Assembly: GCF_000153305.1 (NCBI RefSeq)
Contig: NZ_CH724107.1
Location: forward strand, 136,871-200,870
Direction of reading: 5' to 3'
From: Oceanicola granulosus HTCC2516
GTDB taxonomy: Bacteria > Pseudomonadota > Alphaproteobacteria > Rhodobacterales > Rhodobacteraceae
DNA: 64,000 bases
Part shown: positions 17,043 through 25,637 of the stretch, piece by piece
How the letters are laid out: each line of letters opens with the position of its first letter
Numbering within the stretch: the first letter of the stretch is position 1
Notes under the pieces: model-generated
The model's database searches: none
Told to the model about the DNA's origin: nothing
Seen by the model: only the letters and a program-made list of their open reading frames with translations
Translations under genes and position numbers: made by a program

Positions 17043-17693
17043 TCAGGCCGGGCGGAGCGGGCCCGGCCGGCTGGCGTTCAGCAGCTGAGGCAGGATCGCC
17101 TTCCAGGCCTCGAGGATGGCGCGGAAATAGGCGGGGTCGTCCTTGAGCACGGTCTGCACGCCCATCCCCCGCACGAGGCAGACGGTCATGTTGAGCGCCA
17201 CGCGGGTCGTCGCCGGCTGGCCCTCGGCCTGCTTCTCGAACTCGCTCCAGATCCCGTCGAGCGCGGCGTGGAAGTCGCGCACGACGGGCTTCATGCGGCC
17301 GCGCAGCTCGCTGTCGGTGCGGGCCTCGTTGATGAATTCCAGCGACAGGAAGAAGAAGCGGCCCGAGAACATCTGCCAGAGGAACTCGACGAATTCGCCG
17401 AGGCTGATCTCCTGGGCCGCGACCGCTCCCGCGAGCTGGCGGATCTCGCGGGTGTTCTCGCGCAGCAGCTCCTCCATCGCCGCCACGATGATGTCGGAGC
17501 GGGTCGGGAAATGGTGCAGCAGCGCGCCGCGCGACACGCCGGCGCGGCGGGAGAATTCGGGGGTGGAGGCGGACTTGAAGCCCACGTCGTAGATGACCTC
17601 GAGCGCGGCCTGCACCAGCTTGCGCCGCGTGGTGGCGCTGCGCGCCTGGGCGGGCCTGTCGCCGCGCCTCGTGGATGTCGTCTCGTTCGTCAC
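17043..17693 (-). CDS. TetR-family transcriptional regulator
   Basis: A 216-residue DNA-binding protein. The N-terminal helix-turn-helix is visible at about residues 35-62 (STPEFSRRAGVSRGALLHHFPTRSDII), followed by an all-helical ligand domain. The start is a GTG at 17693 with GGAGG five bases upstream; an in-frame start at 17741 would overlap dctM. It is the last gene of the cysteine hydrolase-amidohydrolase-TRAP operon and probably controls it, with the 26-bp palindrome at 22783 as a likely binding site. It could also act on the four-site operator to its left; the sequence alone does not decide. Confidence 0.88.
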   Translation of the reverse strand: MTNETTSTRRGDRPAQARSATTRRKLVQAALEVIYDVGFKSASTPEFSRRAGVSRGALLHHFPTRSDIIVAAMEELLRENTREIRQLAGAVAAQEISLGEFVEFLWQMFSGRFFFLSLEFINEARTDSELRGRMKPVVRDFHAALDGIWSEFEKQAEGQPATTRVALNMTVCLVRGMGVQTVLKDDPAYFRAILEAWKAILPQLLNASRPGPLRPA

Positions 17694-17730
17694 GGGCTCC
17701 TCCTCTCCTCGCCGAACCGGGGACGGGCGG

Positions 17731-19038
17731 TCAGTAGGCAAGCGACGGCAGCCACAGCGAGATGATCGGGAAGGCGATCAGGATGACCAGCGTCAGCAGG
17801 TCCATCGCCAGGAACCAGGTGATCCCCCGGAAGATCTCGGGCAGGCTCACCCTGTTGTTGAGCGCTCCGTTGATCATGTAGACGTTCAGCCCGATCGGCG
17901 GCGTGATGAGGCCGATCTCCAGCAGCTTGATGACGATGATGCCGAACCAGACCGGGTTGATCTGGGCCTCGTTCACGAGCGGCACGAGGATCGGGAGCGT
18001 CAGCAGCAGCAGGCCGATGCTGTCGATCAGCATTCCCAGCACCAGGAAGATCACCGCCACCGCGAAGAGGATCCACCAGGTCTCGGTGCTCACCGAGAGG
18101 ATCGCGTCGGAGAAGGCGCGCGGGAAACCCGACAACGCGAGGAAGCGGGTGAAGAACAGCGAGCCGATGAGGATGAGGAAGATCGACGCGGTCGAGACGA
18201 CCGCCTGCGTCACCGCCTCGAACAGCGCGCTGCGCGTCAGCTTGCGCCGAACCACGGCGATGACCAGCGCCGCGAAGGCGCCGAGGGCGCCGGCCTCGGT
18301 CGGCGAGAACACCCCGGTGAAGATGCCGCCCAGCACCACGAGGATCAGCGTCGGCAGCGGCCACACGTCGCGGAACGCCTCGCGCCGCTCCTCAGGGGTC
18401 GGGTTGATCTCGACCGCGCCGGCGAGGGACGGGTTCAGCTTCACGCGGATGACGATCATCGCCATGTAGATCAGCGCCGACAGCAGCCCCGGCAGGAAGC
18501 CCGCCATGAAGAGCTGGCCCACCGAGACCTGCGCATAGACCCCGTAGAGGATCAGCAGCACCGAGGGCGGGATCAGCGAGCCGAGCGTGCCCGACGCGGC
18601 GATGGTGCCGGTGGCGAGGCCCCGGTCGTAGCCGTTGTTGAGCATCTCCGGCACCGCCATGCGCGACATCGCCGAGGCGGTCGCGACGGACGAGCCGGAG
18701 GCGGCGGCGAAGAAGGCGCAGGCGCCGACCGAGGTGATGGCGAGGCCGCCTGGCAGGCGGGCGAGGTAGAGCCGCAGCGCCAGGAACAGGCCGCGGGTCA
18801 TGTCGGTGGAGGAGCAGATGAAGCCCATCAGCAGGAACATCGGCGCCGCCGACAGCTCCCACTGGCCGACATAGTCGAACGGCGTCGCCGAGATCATCCC
18901 CCAGGCGACGTTCATGTTGAACATGACCGCGATGCCGCCGATCGAGACCAGGCCGAGGGCGAGCCCGATCGGAACCCGGATCGCGATCAGCACGAGCGCC
19001 AGGACGACACCCGCGATGCCGATTTCGAGATTGCTCAT
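17731..19038 (-). CDS. dctM: TRAP transporter large permease DctM
   Basis: A 435-residue inner-membrane protein with about 12 membrane segments, the normal size for DctM. Family features include MGFICSSTDMTRGLF near residue 70, SGSSVATASAMSRMAVPEM near 115-130, and GTLGSLIPPSVLLILYG near 150. It drives sodium-coupled uptake of the ligand delivered by DctP. It follows dctQ by 31 bp and precedes the tetR gene by 37 bp on the same strand. Confidence 0.93.
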   Translation of the reverse strand: MSNLEIGIAGVVLALVLIAIRVPIGLALGLVSIGGIAVMFNMNVAWGMISATPFDYVGQWELSAAPMFLLMGFICSSTDMTRGLFLALRLYLARLPGGLAITSVGACAFFAAASGSSVATASAMSRMAVPEMLNNGYDRGLATGTIAASGTLGSLIPPSVLLILYGVYAQVSVGQLFMAGFLPGLLSALIYMAMIVIRVKLNPSLAGAVEINPTPEERREAFRDVWPLPTLILVVLGGIFTGVFSPTEAGALGAFAALVIAVVRRKLTRSALFEAVTQAVVSTASIFLILIGSLFFTRFLALSGFPRAFSDAILSVSTETWWILFAVAVIFLVLGMLIDSIGLLLLTLPILVPLVNEAQINPVWFGIIVIKLLEIGLITPPIGLNVYMINGALNNRVSLPEIFRGITWFLAMDLLTLVILIAFPIISLWLPSLAY

Positions 19039-19069
19039 GTCGTCCTCTCCGGGAGCGCGCCGCGCGATG

Positions 19070-19564
19070 TCACAGCGGCTGCCGCCGCACGACCGCCCGC
19101 AGCAGGTTCGCCATCACCGCCAGCAGGACGCCGGCGAATCCGATGGGCAGCGCCCAGCGCGCCGGCCAGATGTAGAAACGGAAGTTGCTCATCGCCTCCT
19201 CGGCGCGCCCGGTGGCGCGGATGGCGTCGTCGAGCGATTGCCAGAAGAGCATGCCGAAGAACACCAGCCCGAGGATGCAGGCGAAGATGTAGAGCCCGAG
19301 CTGCACCGGCGCGGGCATCATCTGGGCGAACAGGTCGACCCGGATGTTCTCGTTGCGGAACTCGACGTAGCCCAGCGCGAGGAACACCAGCGCCACCATG
19401 TAGTAGAACGAGACCCACTCAAGGGTGCCGACGATCTGCCCGTTGACGAAGTAGCGCACCCCCACGTCGATGGTGATGTGCGCCATCATCAGCAGCATCA
19501 CGACGCAGGCCGCGGCGACGGTGCCGATGTTGAGCCAGCGGATGATCCCGAGGATGAGTTGCAT
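19070..19564 (-). CDS. dctQ: TRAP transporter small permease DctQ
   Basis: A 164-residue membrane protein with four hydrophobic segments (about residues 10-30, 46-66, 86-108, 130-152), the DctQ pattern. It contains VEFRNENIRVDLFAQ near residue 68, the conserved amphipathic loop of the family. Located between dctP and dctM. Confidence 0.9.
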   Translation of the reverse strand: MQLILGIIRWLNIGTVAAACVVMLLMMAHITIDVGVRYFVNGQIVGTLEWVSFYYMVALVFLALGYVEFRNENIRVDLFAQMMPAPVQLGLYIFACILGLVFFGMLFWQSLDDAIRATGRAEEAMSNFRFYIWPARWALPIGFAGVLLAVMANLLRAVVRRQPL

Positions 19565-19592
19565 GGCGGGGCTCCGCGTGCTGGTCGTGGGG

Positions 19593-19622
19593 GCGCGGGC
19601 CGGTCCGGAGACAGGCCCGCGC
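19593..19622 (-). repeat. Intercistronic hairpin between dctP and dctQ
   Basis: Arms GCGCGGGCC (19593-19601) and GGCCCGCGC (19614-19622) are perfect reverse complements with a 12-nt loop, lying between the dctP stop and the dctQ start. Such hairpins often raise the level of binding-protein mRNA over that of the permease genes. Confidence 0.55.
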
Positions 19623-19628
19623 TGGATC

Positions 19629-20753
19629 TCAGTTCACGCCGTAGGTGGTGGCGTCGATCTTGCTGAAGATCTCTTCCATGGCGAGCGCGGTCAATGCGTC
19701 CTCGTCGGTCGTGTCGACGTCCGCCAGCAGGTCGTCCCACTTCTGCATCGTCGCCTCGAAGTCGCTGATCAGCGCTTCGGGATCGGCGACGCCGAAGTCG
19801 GTGCCGGCCTTCTCGGCGGCGGCGGAGGAGGTGCGATCGCGAAACTCGGCGACGTGATCGGCCAGGTCCTGCTCGGGTTCGTAGACGTTGCCGCCGGCGG
19901 CCTGCGAGGCCTCGAGGCCGGCCTCGACCTTATCGTTGTAGGCGATGACCATCCGCGCCATCGACCGCGCCGAGGCTTCCATCAGCACTTCGCGCTGCTC
20001 GGGGGTGAGGCCGGCCCAGAAGTCGGGGTTGTAGCCCCATTGCGGACCCGACCAGTACATGCCGGTCGACAGCAGCGTCGTGTGCTCGGCCACCTCGAGC
20101 AGCGAGCGGTCGACGAGGTCGCTGGCGGCGTTCGTCGCGCAGTCGAGCGTGCCGCGCTCGAGGCCGGTGTACATCTCGCTGGAGGGCACGTTGACGGGGA
20201 TGCCGCCGGCTTCCTCGACCCAGACCGACACCGCGGAGCCGGCGGTGCGGATGCGCTTGCCGCGCATTTCCTCGAGGTTGCGCACCGGGCTCGAGCACAT
20301 CAGGACGTAGGCCGGGGTGGCGTAGGCGCCGAGGTAGACGAGGCCCTTGTCCTCCCACTCCTGCAGCTGCACCTCGTTGTTCATCGAGAAGTCGGTGACC
20401 GCGAAGATCGCCTGCACCGGGTCGGAATAGGCGAAGCCCAGCTCCTGCACGGCGTTCGAGACCGGCAGGTCGGAGGGCGTGTAGATGGCGGCGTGGTGGG
20501 CCACCTGCACGACGTTGTCCTGGATCCCCTGGAGCGCGGCGCGCGGGGCGAGCAGGACGGTGCCGGTGTAGACCTCCGGATCGAGGTCGCCGCCGGACAG
20601 CTCCTCGACGAGCTCGGCCCAGCGGATGTAGCCTTCGCCCGACATCGGCACCGCGCCGTCGTAGAAGCTGTTGGCGATGAAGGTCGTCTGCGCGCTCGCG
20701 GCGCCGGTCGTCAACAGACCGGCGAGCGCCGTGTAGGTGAGCAGTTTCTTCAT
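19629..20753 (-). CDS. dctP: TRAP transporter solute-binding protein DctP
   Basis: A 374-residue periplasmic binding protein. Signal peptide to about residue 22 (GAASAQ). RTAGSAVSVWVEEAGGIPVNVPSSEMYTGLERGTLDCA near residues 180-215 is the DctP core; the Arg at the start of this block normally pairs with a carboxylate on the ligand, so an acidic ligand is likely. Operon position after the amidohydrolase gene suggests that the ligand is the substrate of the hydrolases encoded upstream. Confidence 0.92.
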   Translation of the reverse strand: MKKLLTYTALAGLLTTGAASAQTTFIANSFYDGAVPMSGEGYIRWAELVEELSGGDLDPEVYTGTVLLAPRAALQGIQDNVVQVAHHAAIYTPSDLPVSNAVQELGFAYSDPVQAIFAVTDFSMNNEVQLQEWEDKGLVYLGAYATPAYVLMCSSPVRNLEEMRGKRIRTAGSAVSVWVEEAGGIPVNVPSSEMYTGLERGTLDCATNAASDLVDRSLLEVAEHTTLLSTGMYWSGPQWGYNPDFWAGLTPEQREVLMEASARSMARMVIAYNDKVEAGLEASQAAGGNVYEPEQDLADHVAEFRDRTSSAAAEKAGTDFGVADPEALISDFEATMQKWDDLLADVDTTDEDALTALAMEEIFSKIDATTYGVN

Positions 20754-20787
20754 GGTCTTCTTCCCCGTTGGTTGGTGGTTCTTCGCG

Positions 20788-22026
20788 TCAGCGCAGGCTC
20801 GAGGCGACCTTGACCGCCTCGCCGCCCTTGAGGATCAGCGGCATGTGGGCGCCCTGGCCCGTCAGCAGCTCCAGGTCGTCGAGCGGGTTGCCCTCGACGG
20901 CGATGATGTCGGCATGGGCGCCGGGGGCGATGGTGCCGATCTCGCCCTCCATCCGCAGGACCTTCGCGGCGTCCACCGTGGCCGAGCGGATGACCGCGTC
21001 GGCGGGGATGTAGCGCCCGCGCAGGGGGAACTCGCCGGACTGCTCCGTCTGCATGCCCCCGAGCAGGTCCGAGCCGTAGCCCATCAACACGCCGGCGGCG
21101 TGCATCTTCTCCAGCCGCTCCAGCCCGTGCTCGCGCACGTCGGCGACCTTCGCCACCGATTCCGGCGGCAGCCCGAACTCCGCGCCACGGCGGGCGAGCA
21201 GGTCGTAGGTGATGTTGGTGGGCACGACCGGGATGCCCTCCCGGGCGACGCGGGCGATGGTGTCGTCGCCGATCAGGTTGCCGTGCTCGATGCACTCGAA
21301 GCCGCAATCGAGCGCCCGCACGATGGCCTCGTCGGCGTAGAGGTGCCCCGTCGCGTAGGTGCCGAAGTTGCGGGCGATCTCGACCAGCGCCTTCAGCTCG
21401 TCGATGGAATAGACGAGGTAGCCGATCGGGTCGGAGGGCGAGGACACGCCGCCGTCGGCCATGACCTTCACGAACTGCGCCCCGTTCTTGATCTCCTCGC
21501 GGGCGGCCCGCTGGACCTCGGCCACGCCGTCGCACAGCCGGCCCATCGCGCCGAGGCTCTGGTCGTACCAGGCCGCCGAGCGGTTGTCGTAGGGCCCGCG
21601 ATAGTCGGTGTGCCCGCCGGTCTGCGACAGGGCCTTGCCGCAGATCACGAGCCGCGGGCCGAGGAAGATGCCCTCCTCCACGGCCTGCTGCAGCCCCCGG
21701 TCGGCGCCGCCGAGATCGCGCACGGTGGTGAAGCCGCGCATCAGCATGTTGCGCATCAGCACGCTGCTGCGCGCGGCCACGAGCGAGTCGGGCAGGGAGG
21801 CGTTGAGGCCCAGGTCGGCCGTGGTCGCGATCACGTGCACGTGGCAGTCGATCAGCCCCGGCATGACCGTCAGGCCGGCGAGATCGAGCACCTCGTCGGT
21901 GTCGGTCGCGGCATTGGCCCCGACCTCGCGGATGCGGCCGTCCTCGATCACGATGTTCATCGGATCGGTGGGTTCGCTCGCCGTTCCGTCCACGATTCGC
22001 GCGTTCTTCAGTAGTCTGGTGGTCAT
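20788..22026 (-). CDS. Metal-dependent amidohydrolase (prolidase/imidazolonepropionase-like)
   Basis: A 412-residue cytoplasmic TIM-barrel hydrolase. Metal ligands are visible: HVHV near residue 62 after PGLIDC, a Lys in FVKVMADGG near 185 that is probably carboxylated, His in ATGHLYA near 222 and CIEHGNL near 243, and Asp in GYGSDLLGG near 316. The closest general type is the Xaa-Pro dipeptidase-like/Sgx group of amidohydrolases. It likely cleaves an amide or cyclic amide imported by the TRAP system encoded downstream. AGAGAGG precedes the ATG at 22026. Confidence 0.88.
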   Translation of the reverse strand: MTTRLLKNARIVDGTASEPTDPMNIVIEDGRIREVGANAATDTDEVLDLAGLTVMPGLIDCHVHVIATTADLGLNASLPDSLVAARSSVLMRNMLMRGFTTVRDLGGADRGLQQAVEEGIFLGPRLVICGKALSQTGGHTDYRGPYDNRSAAWYDQSLGAMGRLCDGVAEVQRAAREEIKNGAQFVKVMADGGVSSPSDPIGYLVYSIDELKALVEIARNFGTYATGHLYADEAIVRALDCGFECIEHGNLIGDDTIARVAREGIPVVPTNITYDLLARRGAEFGLPPESVAKVADVREHGLERLEKMHAAGVLMGYGSDLLGGMQTEQSGEFPLRGRYIPADAVIRSATVDAAKVLRMEGEIGTIAPGAHADIIAVEGNPLDDLELLTGQGAHMPLILKGGEAVKVASSLR

Positions 22027-22089
22027 GTCGCCTCTCTGGTCGGGCGCACGGCGTCGCCGCGGCTCCGGTCGTCGTTCGCGGGCTGCCGT

Positions 22090-22740
22090 TCAGGCCGCCG
22101 CCGTGGCCTTGCTCGCGTGCCAGCTCTCGATGAAGGCCAGCGCGGCCTGCAGGTCGACCACGTCGACGTAGCGCCGCCCGAGGTCGCGCAGGTTGTCGCG
22201 GTGGGGCTGCTCCTCGATGTCGCCCACGCAATCCTCCGGAACCAGCGTGCGGTAGCGGTGGCTGAAGGAGTCGATGGAGCTGGCCCGGATGCAGCCGCTG
22301 GTGTTGCAGCCGGTGACGATGACGGTGTCCACCCGCTCCTTGGCGAAGTAGTCGGCCACGCCGGTGTTGAAGAAGATCGACGGGCCCTTCTTGGTGACGA
22401 AGAGGTCGTAGTCGGGATCGAAGATGCGCGGGTCGAGCGCGGCGCTGGGGTGGTCATGGCGGAAGGTCTCGCGCACCGCGGTGATCTTCCAGTAGGGCAT
22501 CTCGCGTTCGTTCATGTAGGCGGTGTTGCAGGTCGCGACCGGCACGTCGCACGCCCGCGCCACGTCCAGCAGCTTCGCGGTGTTCTCCAGCGCGCGCATC
22601 ACCAGCGGCGCGCCGCCCAGCGGATACTGCGACTCCGTAAAGCCCTTCTGGAAATCAACCACCACGATGCCCGGCTTCGACCCGGTCCCGACCGGGATCT
22701 CGCCGTAGCTCCGCTGCTTGTAATCGTCCTGCGCCGACAT
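22090..22740 (-). CDS. Isochorismatase-family cysteine hydrolase (N-carbamoylsarcosine amidase-like)
   Basis: A 216-residue cytoplasmic hydrolase of the isochorismatase fold. The catalytic triad is visible as Asp29 (VVVDFQKGF), Lys117 (VTKKGPSIF) and Cys150 (GCNTSGCIRAS). The TSGCIRAS sequence around the cysteine is characteristic of N-carbamoylsarcosine amidohydrolase and maleamate amidase relatives, so release of ammonia from an amide or carbamoyl group is the likely reaction. First gene of the operon 22740-17043; the 26-bp palindrome overlaps its promoter. Confidence 0.88.
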   Translation of the reverse strand: MSAQDDYKQRSYGEIPVGTGSKPGIVVVDFQKGFTESQYPLGGAPLVMRALENTAKLLDVARACDVPVATCNTAYMNEREMPYWKITAVRETFRHDHPSAALDPRIFDPDYDLFVTKKGPSIFFNTGVADYFAKERVDTVIVTGCNTSGCIRASSIDSFSHRYRTLVPEDCVGDIEEQPHRDNLRDLGRRYVDVVDLQAALAFIESWHASKATAAA

Positions 22741-22782
22741 GCGTCCATCCTCTCGTGAAAACTCCGCCGATCCTTCTCCGGC

Positions 22783-22808
22783 AAAAACAATCAGTCAAGA
22801 CTGTTTTT
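22783..22808. promoter_or_regulatory. 26-bp palindrome in the hydrolase/TRAP promoter
   Basis: Arms AAAAACAATC (22783-22792) and GACTGTTTTT (22799-22808) match with one mismatch. A second perfect palindrome, CAGTCAAGACTG (22792-22803), is nested off-centre. On the minus strand TTGACT falls inside it and makes a -35 with AAGGAT 17 bp downstream. The size and position suit a TetR operator; the operon it controls ends with a tetR gene. Confidence 0.6.
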
Positions 22809-22974
22809 ACCGACCGCCGGCCATCCCGGCCCCCGGCTGCCGGAATCGCGGCTGGTTGCCTTCGGGATGGGCGAAATGGCGACGCACTCTGCCGGGGCGG
22901 GGAGGGGGCAGAACGAACCGGCCGGGCTCGCCGCGCGTTCGCTGTGAAGCCACCGCCGCCACACGGAAAAAGCC

Positions 22975-23457
22975 ATGGACCGGACCCCGCCGCCCCGGGA
23001 GCGCATCGGCGTCATTTCCGACACCCACGGCCTGCTCCGACTCGAGGCGCTCGACGCGCTCGACGGGGTCGGCCACATCCTGCACGCCGGCGACATCGGC
23101 GAGCCGGCCCATCTCGAGACGCTGGGACGGATCGCGCCGGTGACGGCGATCCGCGGCAACATCGACCGCGGCCGCTGGGCCGAGGCGCTGCCAGAGAAGG
23201 TGACCGTCACCCTCGGGGGGCTGCGGATCCACATGATCCACGACCGCAAGGCCCTGCGGACCGATCCGGTCGCCGAGGGATGGGACGTCGTGATCTCCGG
23301 ACATTCCCACAAGCCGGGCATCGACGGCACCGGCACGCCGCTCTGGCTCAATCCCGGCGCCGCCGGCCCGCGCCGCTTCCGCCTGCCGATCACGCTGGCA
23401 TTCCTCTGGAGCGAGGCCGGCCGGCCCCGCGCGACGATCCACCCGCTGCCGGTCTGA
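22975..23457 (+). CDS. yfcE: YfcE/MJ0936-type metallophosphoesterase
   Basis: A 160-residue calcineurin-like phosphodiesterase. All metal-binding motifs are present in order: ISDTHG near residue 16, HAGDIG near 40, RGNIDRG near 62, MIHDRKAL near 88 and SGHSHKP near 110. Relatives hydrolyse phosphodiester bonds; the natural substrate is usually unknown. It is divergent from the cysteine hydrolase operon and convergent with the RuBisCO-like gene (27 bp apart). It may be housekeeping rather than part of either module. Confidence 0.88.
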   Translation: MDRTPPPRERIGVISDTHGLLRLEALDALDGVGHILHAGDIGEPAHLETLGRIAPVTAIRGNIDRGRWAEALPEKVTVTLGGLRIHMIHDRKALRTDPVAEGWDVVISGHSHKPGIDGTGTPLWLNPGAAGPRRFRLPITLAFLWSEAGRPRATIHPLPV

Positions 23458-23484
23458 CCCGGCCAGCCGGCGAGAAAGGCGGGC

Positions 23485-24618
23485 TCAGTCGCGCCCGGAG
23501 AGCGCCGCGCGCATCTCGGCGATGAGCTCGCCGATCCGGTCGCCGGCGCGCAGCAGGCTGCCGCCGAGCAGGTAGACGCAATCCTCGCCGTATTGCGCCA
23601 TCATGTCGGGCAGGCGCTCGGGCGACATGCCGCCGCCGGGGCTGGGCAGGATCGCGGGGCCGAGGCCCTCGGGGTCGCGGCAGGCGCGCACGATCTCCTC
23701 GCACTCGTCCACCGAAAAGCCGAAGCGGCCGCCATGGTTGGGGAAGACGGAGATGTCGGCGCCCGCCAGCCGCATCAGCTGGCCGAACAACATGCCGTGC
23801 CCGTAGCCGTGGTCGGGCGAGAGCACGTAGGGGCCGAGGTGGCTCGGATGGGCCATGATCGGCAGGTCGAAATCGGGGTCCTGCGCCAGCTCGAACATCG
23901 CGTCGAACCCGTGAAGGCCCGGGATCAGCAGGATGCCGTGCGCGCCGCTCTCCTTGGCGTAGTAGGCCTGGTCGCGGAGCTGGTGGGGCGGGCCGCAGAG
24001 GTTGGCGAAGTAGAGCGCCTGCGTCGTGTCGCCCTGGTCCCGGCGCTCCGCGTTGGCCCGGCCGACCGCCTCGGCGCAGGCCCCGATCCGCTCCCGGAAG
24101 GGCGCGGCGTCCTGGTTGGCGAGGCCGTGGTCTTCCTTCACGATGTCCGCGCCGGCGACCGCCGAGAGGTAGCAGAGCCGGGCGAGGGTCTCGGCCGAGC
24201 TGCCCTGCGGCTTGATGACCGGACAGACGAACCCGCCGCTGGCGCGGCCGGTCAGCCGGCGCACCCCGGCCGCGCCGAACCGGGCCCCGGGGAAGCGCTC
24301 GGCGAGCGCGGCGTCGGGCGCGAGGTCCACGGCCTTCACGCCGCGCAGGATCGAGGCGTTGCCGAGGATCACGTTGAGCAGCTGCGGCAGCTCGCGCCCG
24401 ACCGCGTCGACATGGTAGCCGATCAGCGCCGTCCACACGCCGCCGCCGCGCGCCGTCACCGACTCGACCCGCCCGAGGACCACGTCCTCGACATAGCCCG
24501 CCGGCACCACGTCGCGGGGGATCTCCACCGTGTCCTCGAGCGCGATGGAGGCCGCCCGGGCCGCGGCGTCGGCCTCGTCCTCGGCGACGATGCGGTAGGT
24601 GACGACGAAGCGATCCAT
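23485..24618 (-). CDS. RuBisCO-like protein (form IV)
   Basis: A 377-residue cytoplasmic protein with the RuBisCO large-subunit fold, shorter than true RuBisCO (about 470). Lys136 in PVIKPQG matches the first active-site Lys, and Lys161-Glu-Asp163-His164 matches the carbamylated-Lys motif KDDE, but with His in place of the metal-ligand Glu. Loop 6 (VFPNHGGRFGF near 291-301) lacks the mobile Lys needed for carboxylation, so this is a RuBisCO-like protein, not a CO2-fixing enzyme. Known relatives enolise or isomerise methylthiopentuloses or decarboxylate branched acid phosphates. It is the last gene of an operon with phosphorylase, deaminase, MtnA isomerase and transketolase; it overlaps the transketolase gene by one base (TGATG). 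An isomerase acting on a pentulose 1-phosphate is the best guess. Confidence 0.9.
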   Translation of the reverse strand: MDRFVVTYRIVAEDEADAAARAASIALEDTVEIPRDVVPAGYVEDVVLGRVESVTARGGGVWTALIGYHVDAVGRELPQLLNVILGNASILRGVKAVDLAPDAALAERFPGARFGAAGVRRLTGRASGGFVCPVIKPQGSSAETLARLCYLSAVAGADIVKEDHGLANQDAAPFRERIGACAEAVGRANAERRDQGDTTQALYFANLCGPPHQLRDQAYYAKESGAHGILLIPGLHGFDAMFELAQDPDFDLPIMAHPSHLGPYVLSPDHGYGHGMLFGQLMRLAGADISVFPNHGGRFGFSVDECEEIVRACRDPEGLGPAILPSPGGGMSPERLPDMMAQYGEDCVYLLGGSLLRAGDRIGELIAEMRAALSGRD

Positions 24619-25622
24619 CAGAGGCCCTCGGCCTTGGCCAGCGAGTGCACCGCCTCGACCCGCGCCTGGGCGAGGTCTTCCTCGGTGATGCCGAGCGGCT
24701 GGCCGAGCAGGTCCTCGACGCCGCGGGTCAGGGCGAGCGCGTCGAGCCCGTAGTAGCGCATCAGGTAGGCGCGGCTGCCGCCGTGGGCGTAGGTGTCCTT
24801 GAGCCCGAGCCGGCGCAGCTTCTTGCCGATGCCGTTGTCGGCCATGACCTCGGCCACCAGCGAGCCGATGCCGCCCTCGGTGACGTGGTTCTCCAGCGTG
24901 ATCACCCCGCCCCTGACCGCGCCGATGTGGTCGAGCAGCGCGCCCGCGTCGAACGGCTTGATCGTGTGCAGGTGCAGGTGGCGCACCGAGACGCCGGCGG
25001 CCTCGAGCGCGCGGGTGGCGCGCATCGCCTCCTCGGTGGTGATCCCGGCGGTGACGATCAGGACGTCGTCGCCGAGGCTGATCTCGCGCATCTCGCCGAC
25101 CTTGATCGGGGTGTCGAACAGCCGCGGGACGGAGCCGCGCAACACCCGGCAATAGACCGGCCCATCGATGCTGTCGGCGGCGGCGCAGATGCTCTCGACC
25201 TCGGTGGCGTCGCCGGTCTCGAGGATGGTCATGTTCGGCATCGAGCGCATCACCGCGATGTCCTCGATCGCCTGGTGGGTCATGCCGCCCGGGGTGGTGA
25301 TCCCCGGCAGGAAGCCCATGATCCGCACCTTGCGGCGCGGATAGGCGATGGAGGCCATCAGCTGGTCGTAGGGGCGGCGGTAGGTGAACACCCCGAAGGT
25401 GTGCACGAAGGGCCGGAAGCCGGCGAGGCCGAGGCCGCCGCAGAAGCTCATCATGTTCTGCTCGGCCATGCCCATCGACAGGAACTGGTCGGGGTGGTTG
25501 TCGCGGAACTTGTCGATCTCGCAGGACGAGGTCAGGTCGGCGGAGATGCAGAGCACGTCCGGGTTGGCGAGGGCGTGTTGCTCGAACGCGCGCTCGTAGG
25601 GGCGGTTAACCATGTCTACCAT
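24618..25622 (-). CDS. tktB-like: Transketolase, C-terminal (pyrimidine-binding) subunit
   Basis: A 334-residue protein equal to the pyrimidine-binding and C-terminal domains of transketolase. GMAEQNMMSFCGGLGLAG near residue 50 contains the Glu that activates thiamine diphosphate, followed by FVHTFGVFTYRRPYDQ. It works with the N-terminal subunit encoded 15 bp upstream. Split transketolases of this kind occur in catabolic clusters (for example apulose-4-phosphate transketolase). The ATG at 25622 has GGAGG seven bases upstream. Cleaves a ketose phosphate to a two-carbon unit and an aldose phosphate. Confidence 0.92.
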   Translation of the reverse strand: MVDMVNRPYERAFEQHALANPDVLCISADLTSSCEIDKFRDNHPDQFLSMGMAEQNMMSFCGGLGLAGFRPFVHTFGVFTYRRPYDQLMASIAYPRRKVRIMGFLPGITTPGGMTHQAIEDIAVMRSMPNMTILETGDATEVESICAAADSIDGPVYCRVLRGSVPRLFDTPIKVGEMREISLGDDVLIVTAGITTEEAMRATRALEAAGVSVRHLHLHTIKPFDAGALLDHIGAVRGGVITLENHVTEGGIGSLVAEVMADNGIGKKLRRLGLKDTYAHGGSRAYLMRYYGLDALALTRGVEDLLGQPLGITEEDLAQARVEAVHSLAKAEGL

Positions 25623-25637
25623 CGGGTGGCCTCCGGC

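Noticed and set aside
17593-19446. 617-codon open frame opposite dctM/dctQ, and a similar 800-codon frame opposite 52166-54568
   Set aside because: Low-complexity antisense shadows of well-recognised transporter genes; no domains or start signals.
23485-24618. True RuBisCO (CO2 fixation) for the RuBisCO-like gene
   Set aside because: Loop-6 Lys is absent, the metal-ligand Glu of KDDE is His, the protein is about 90 residues short, and no small subunit or phosphoribulokinase gene is nearby.
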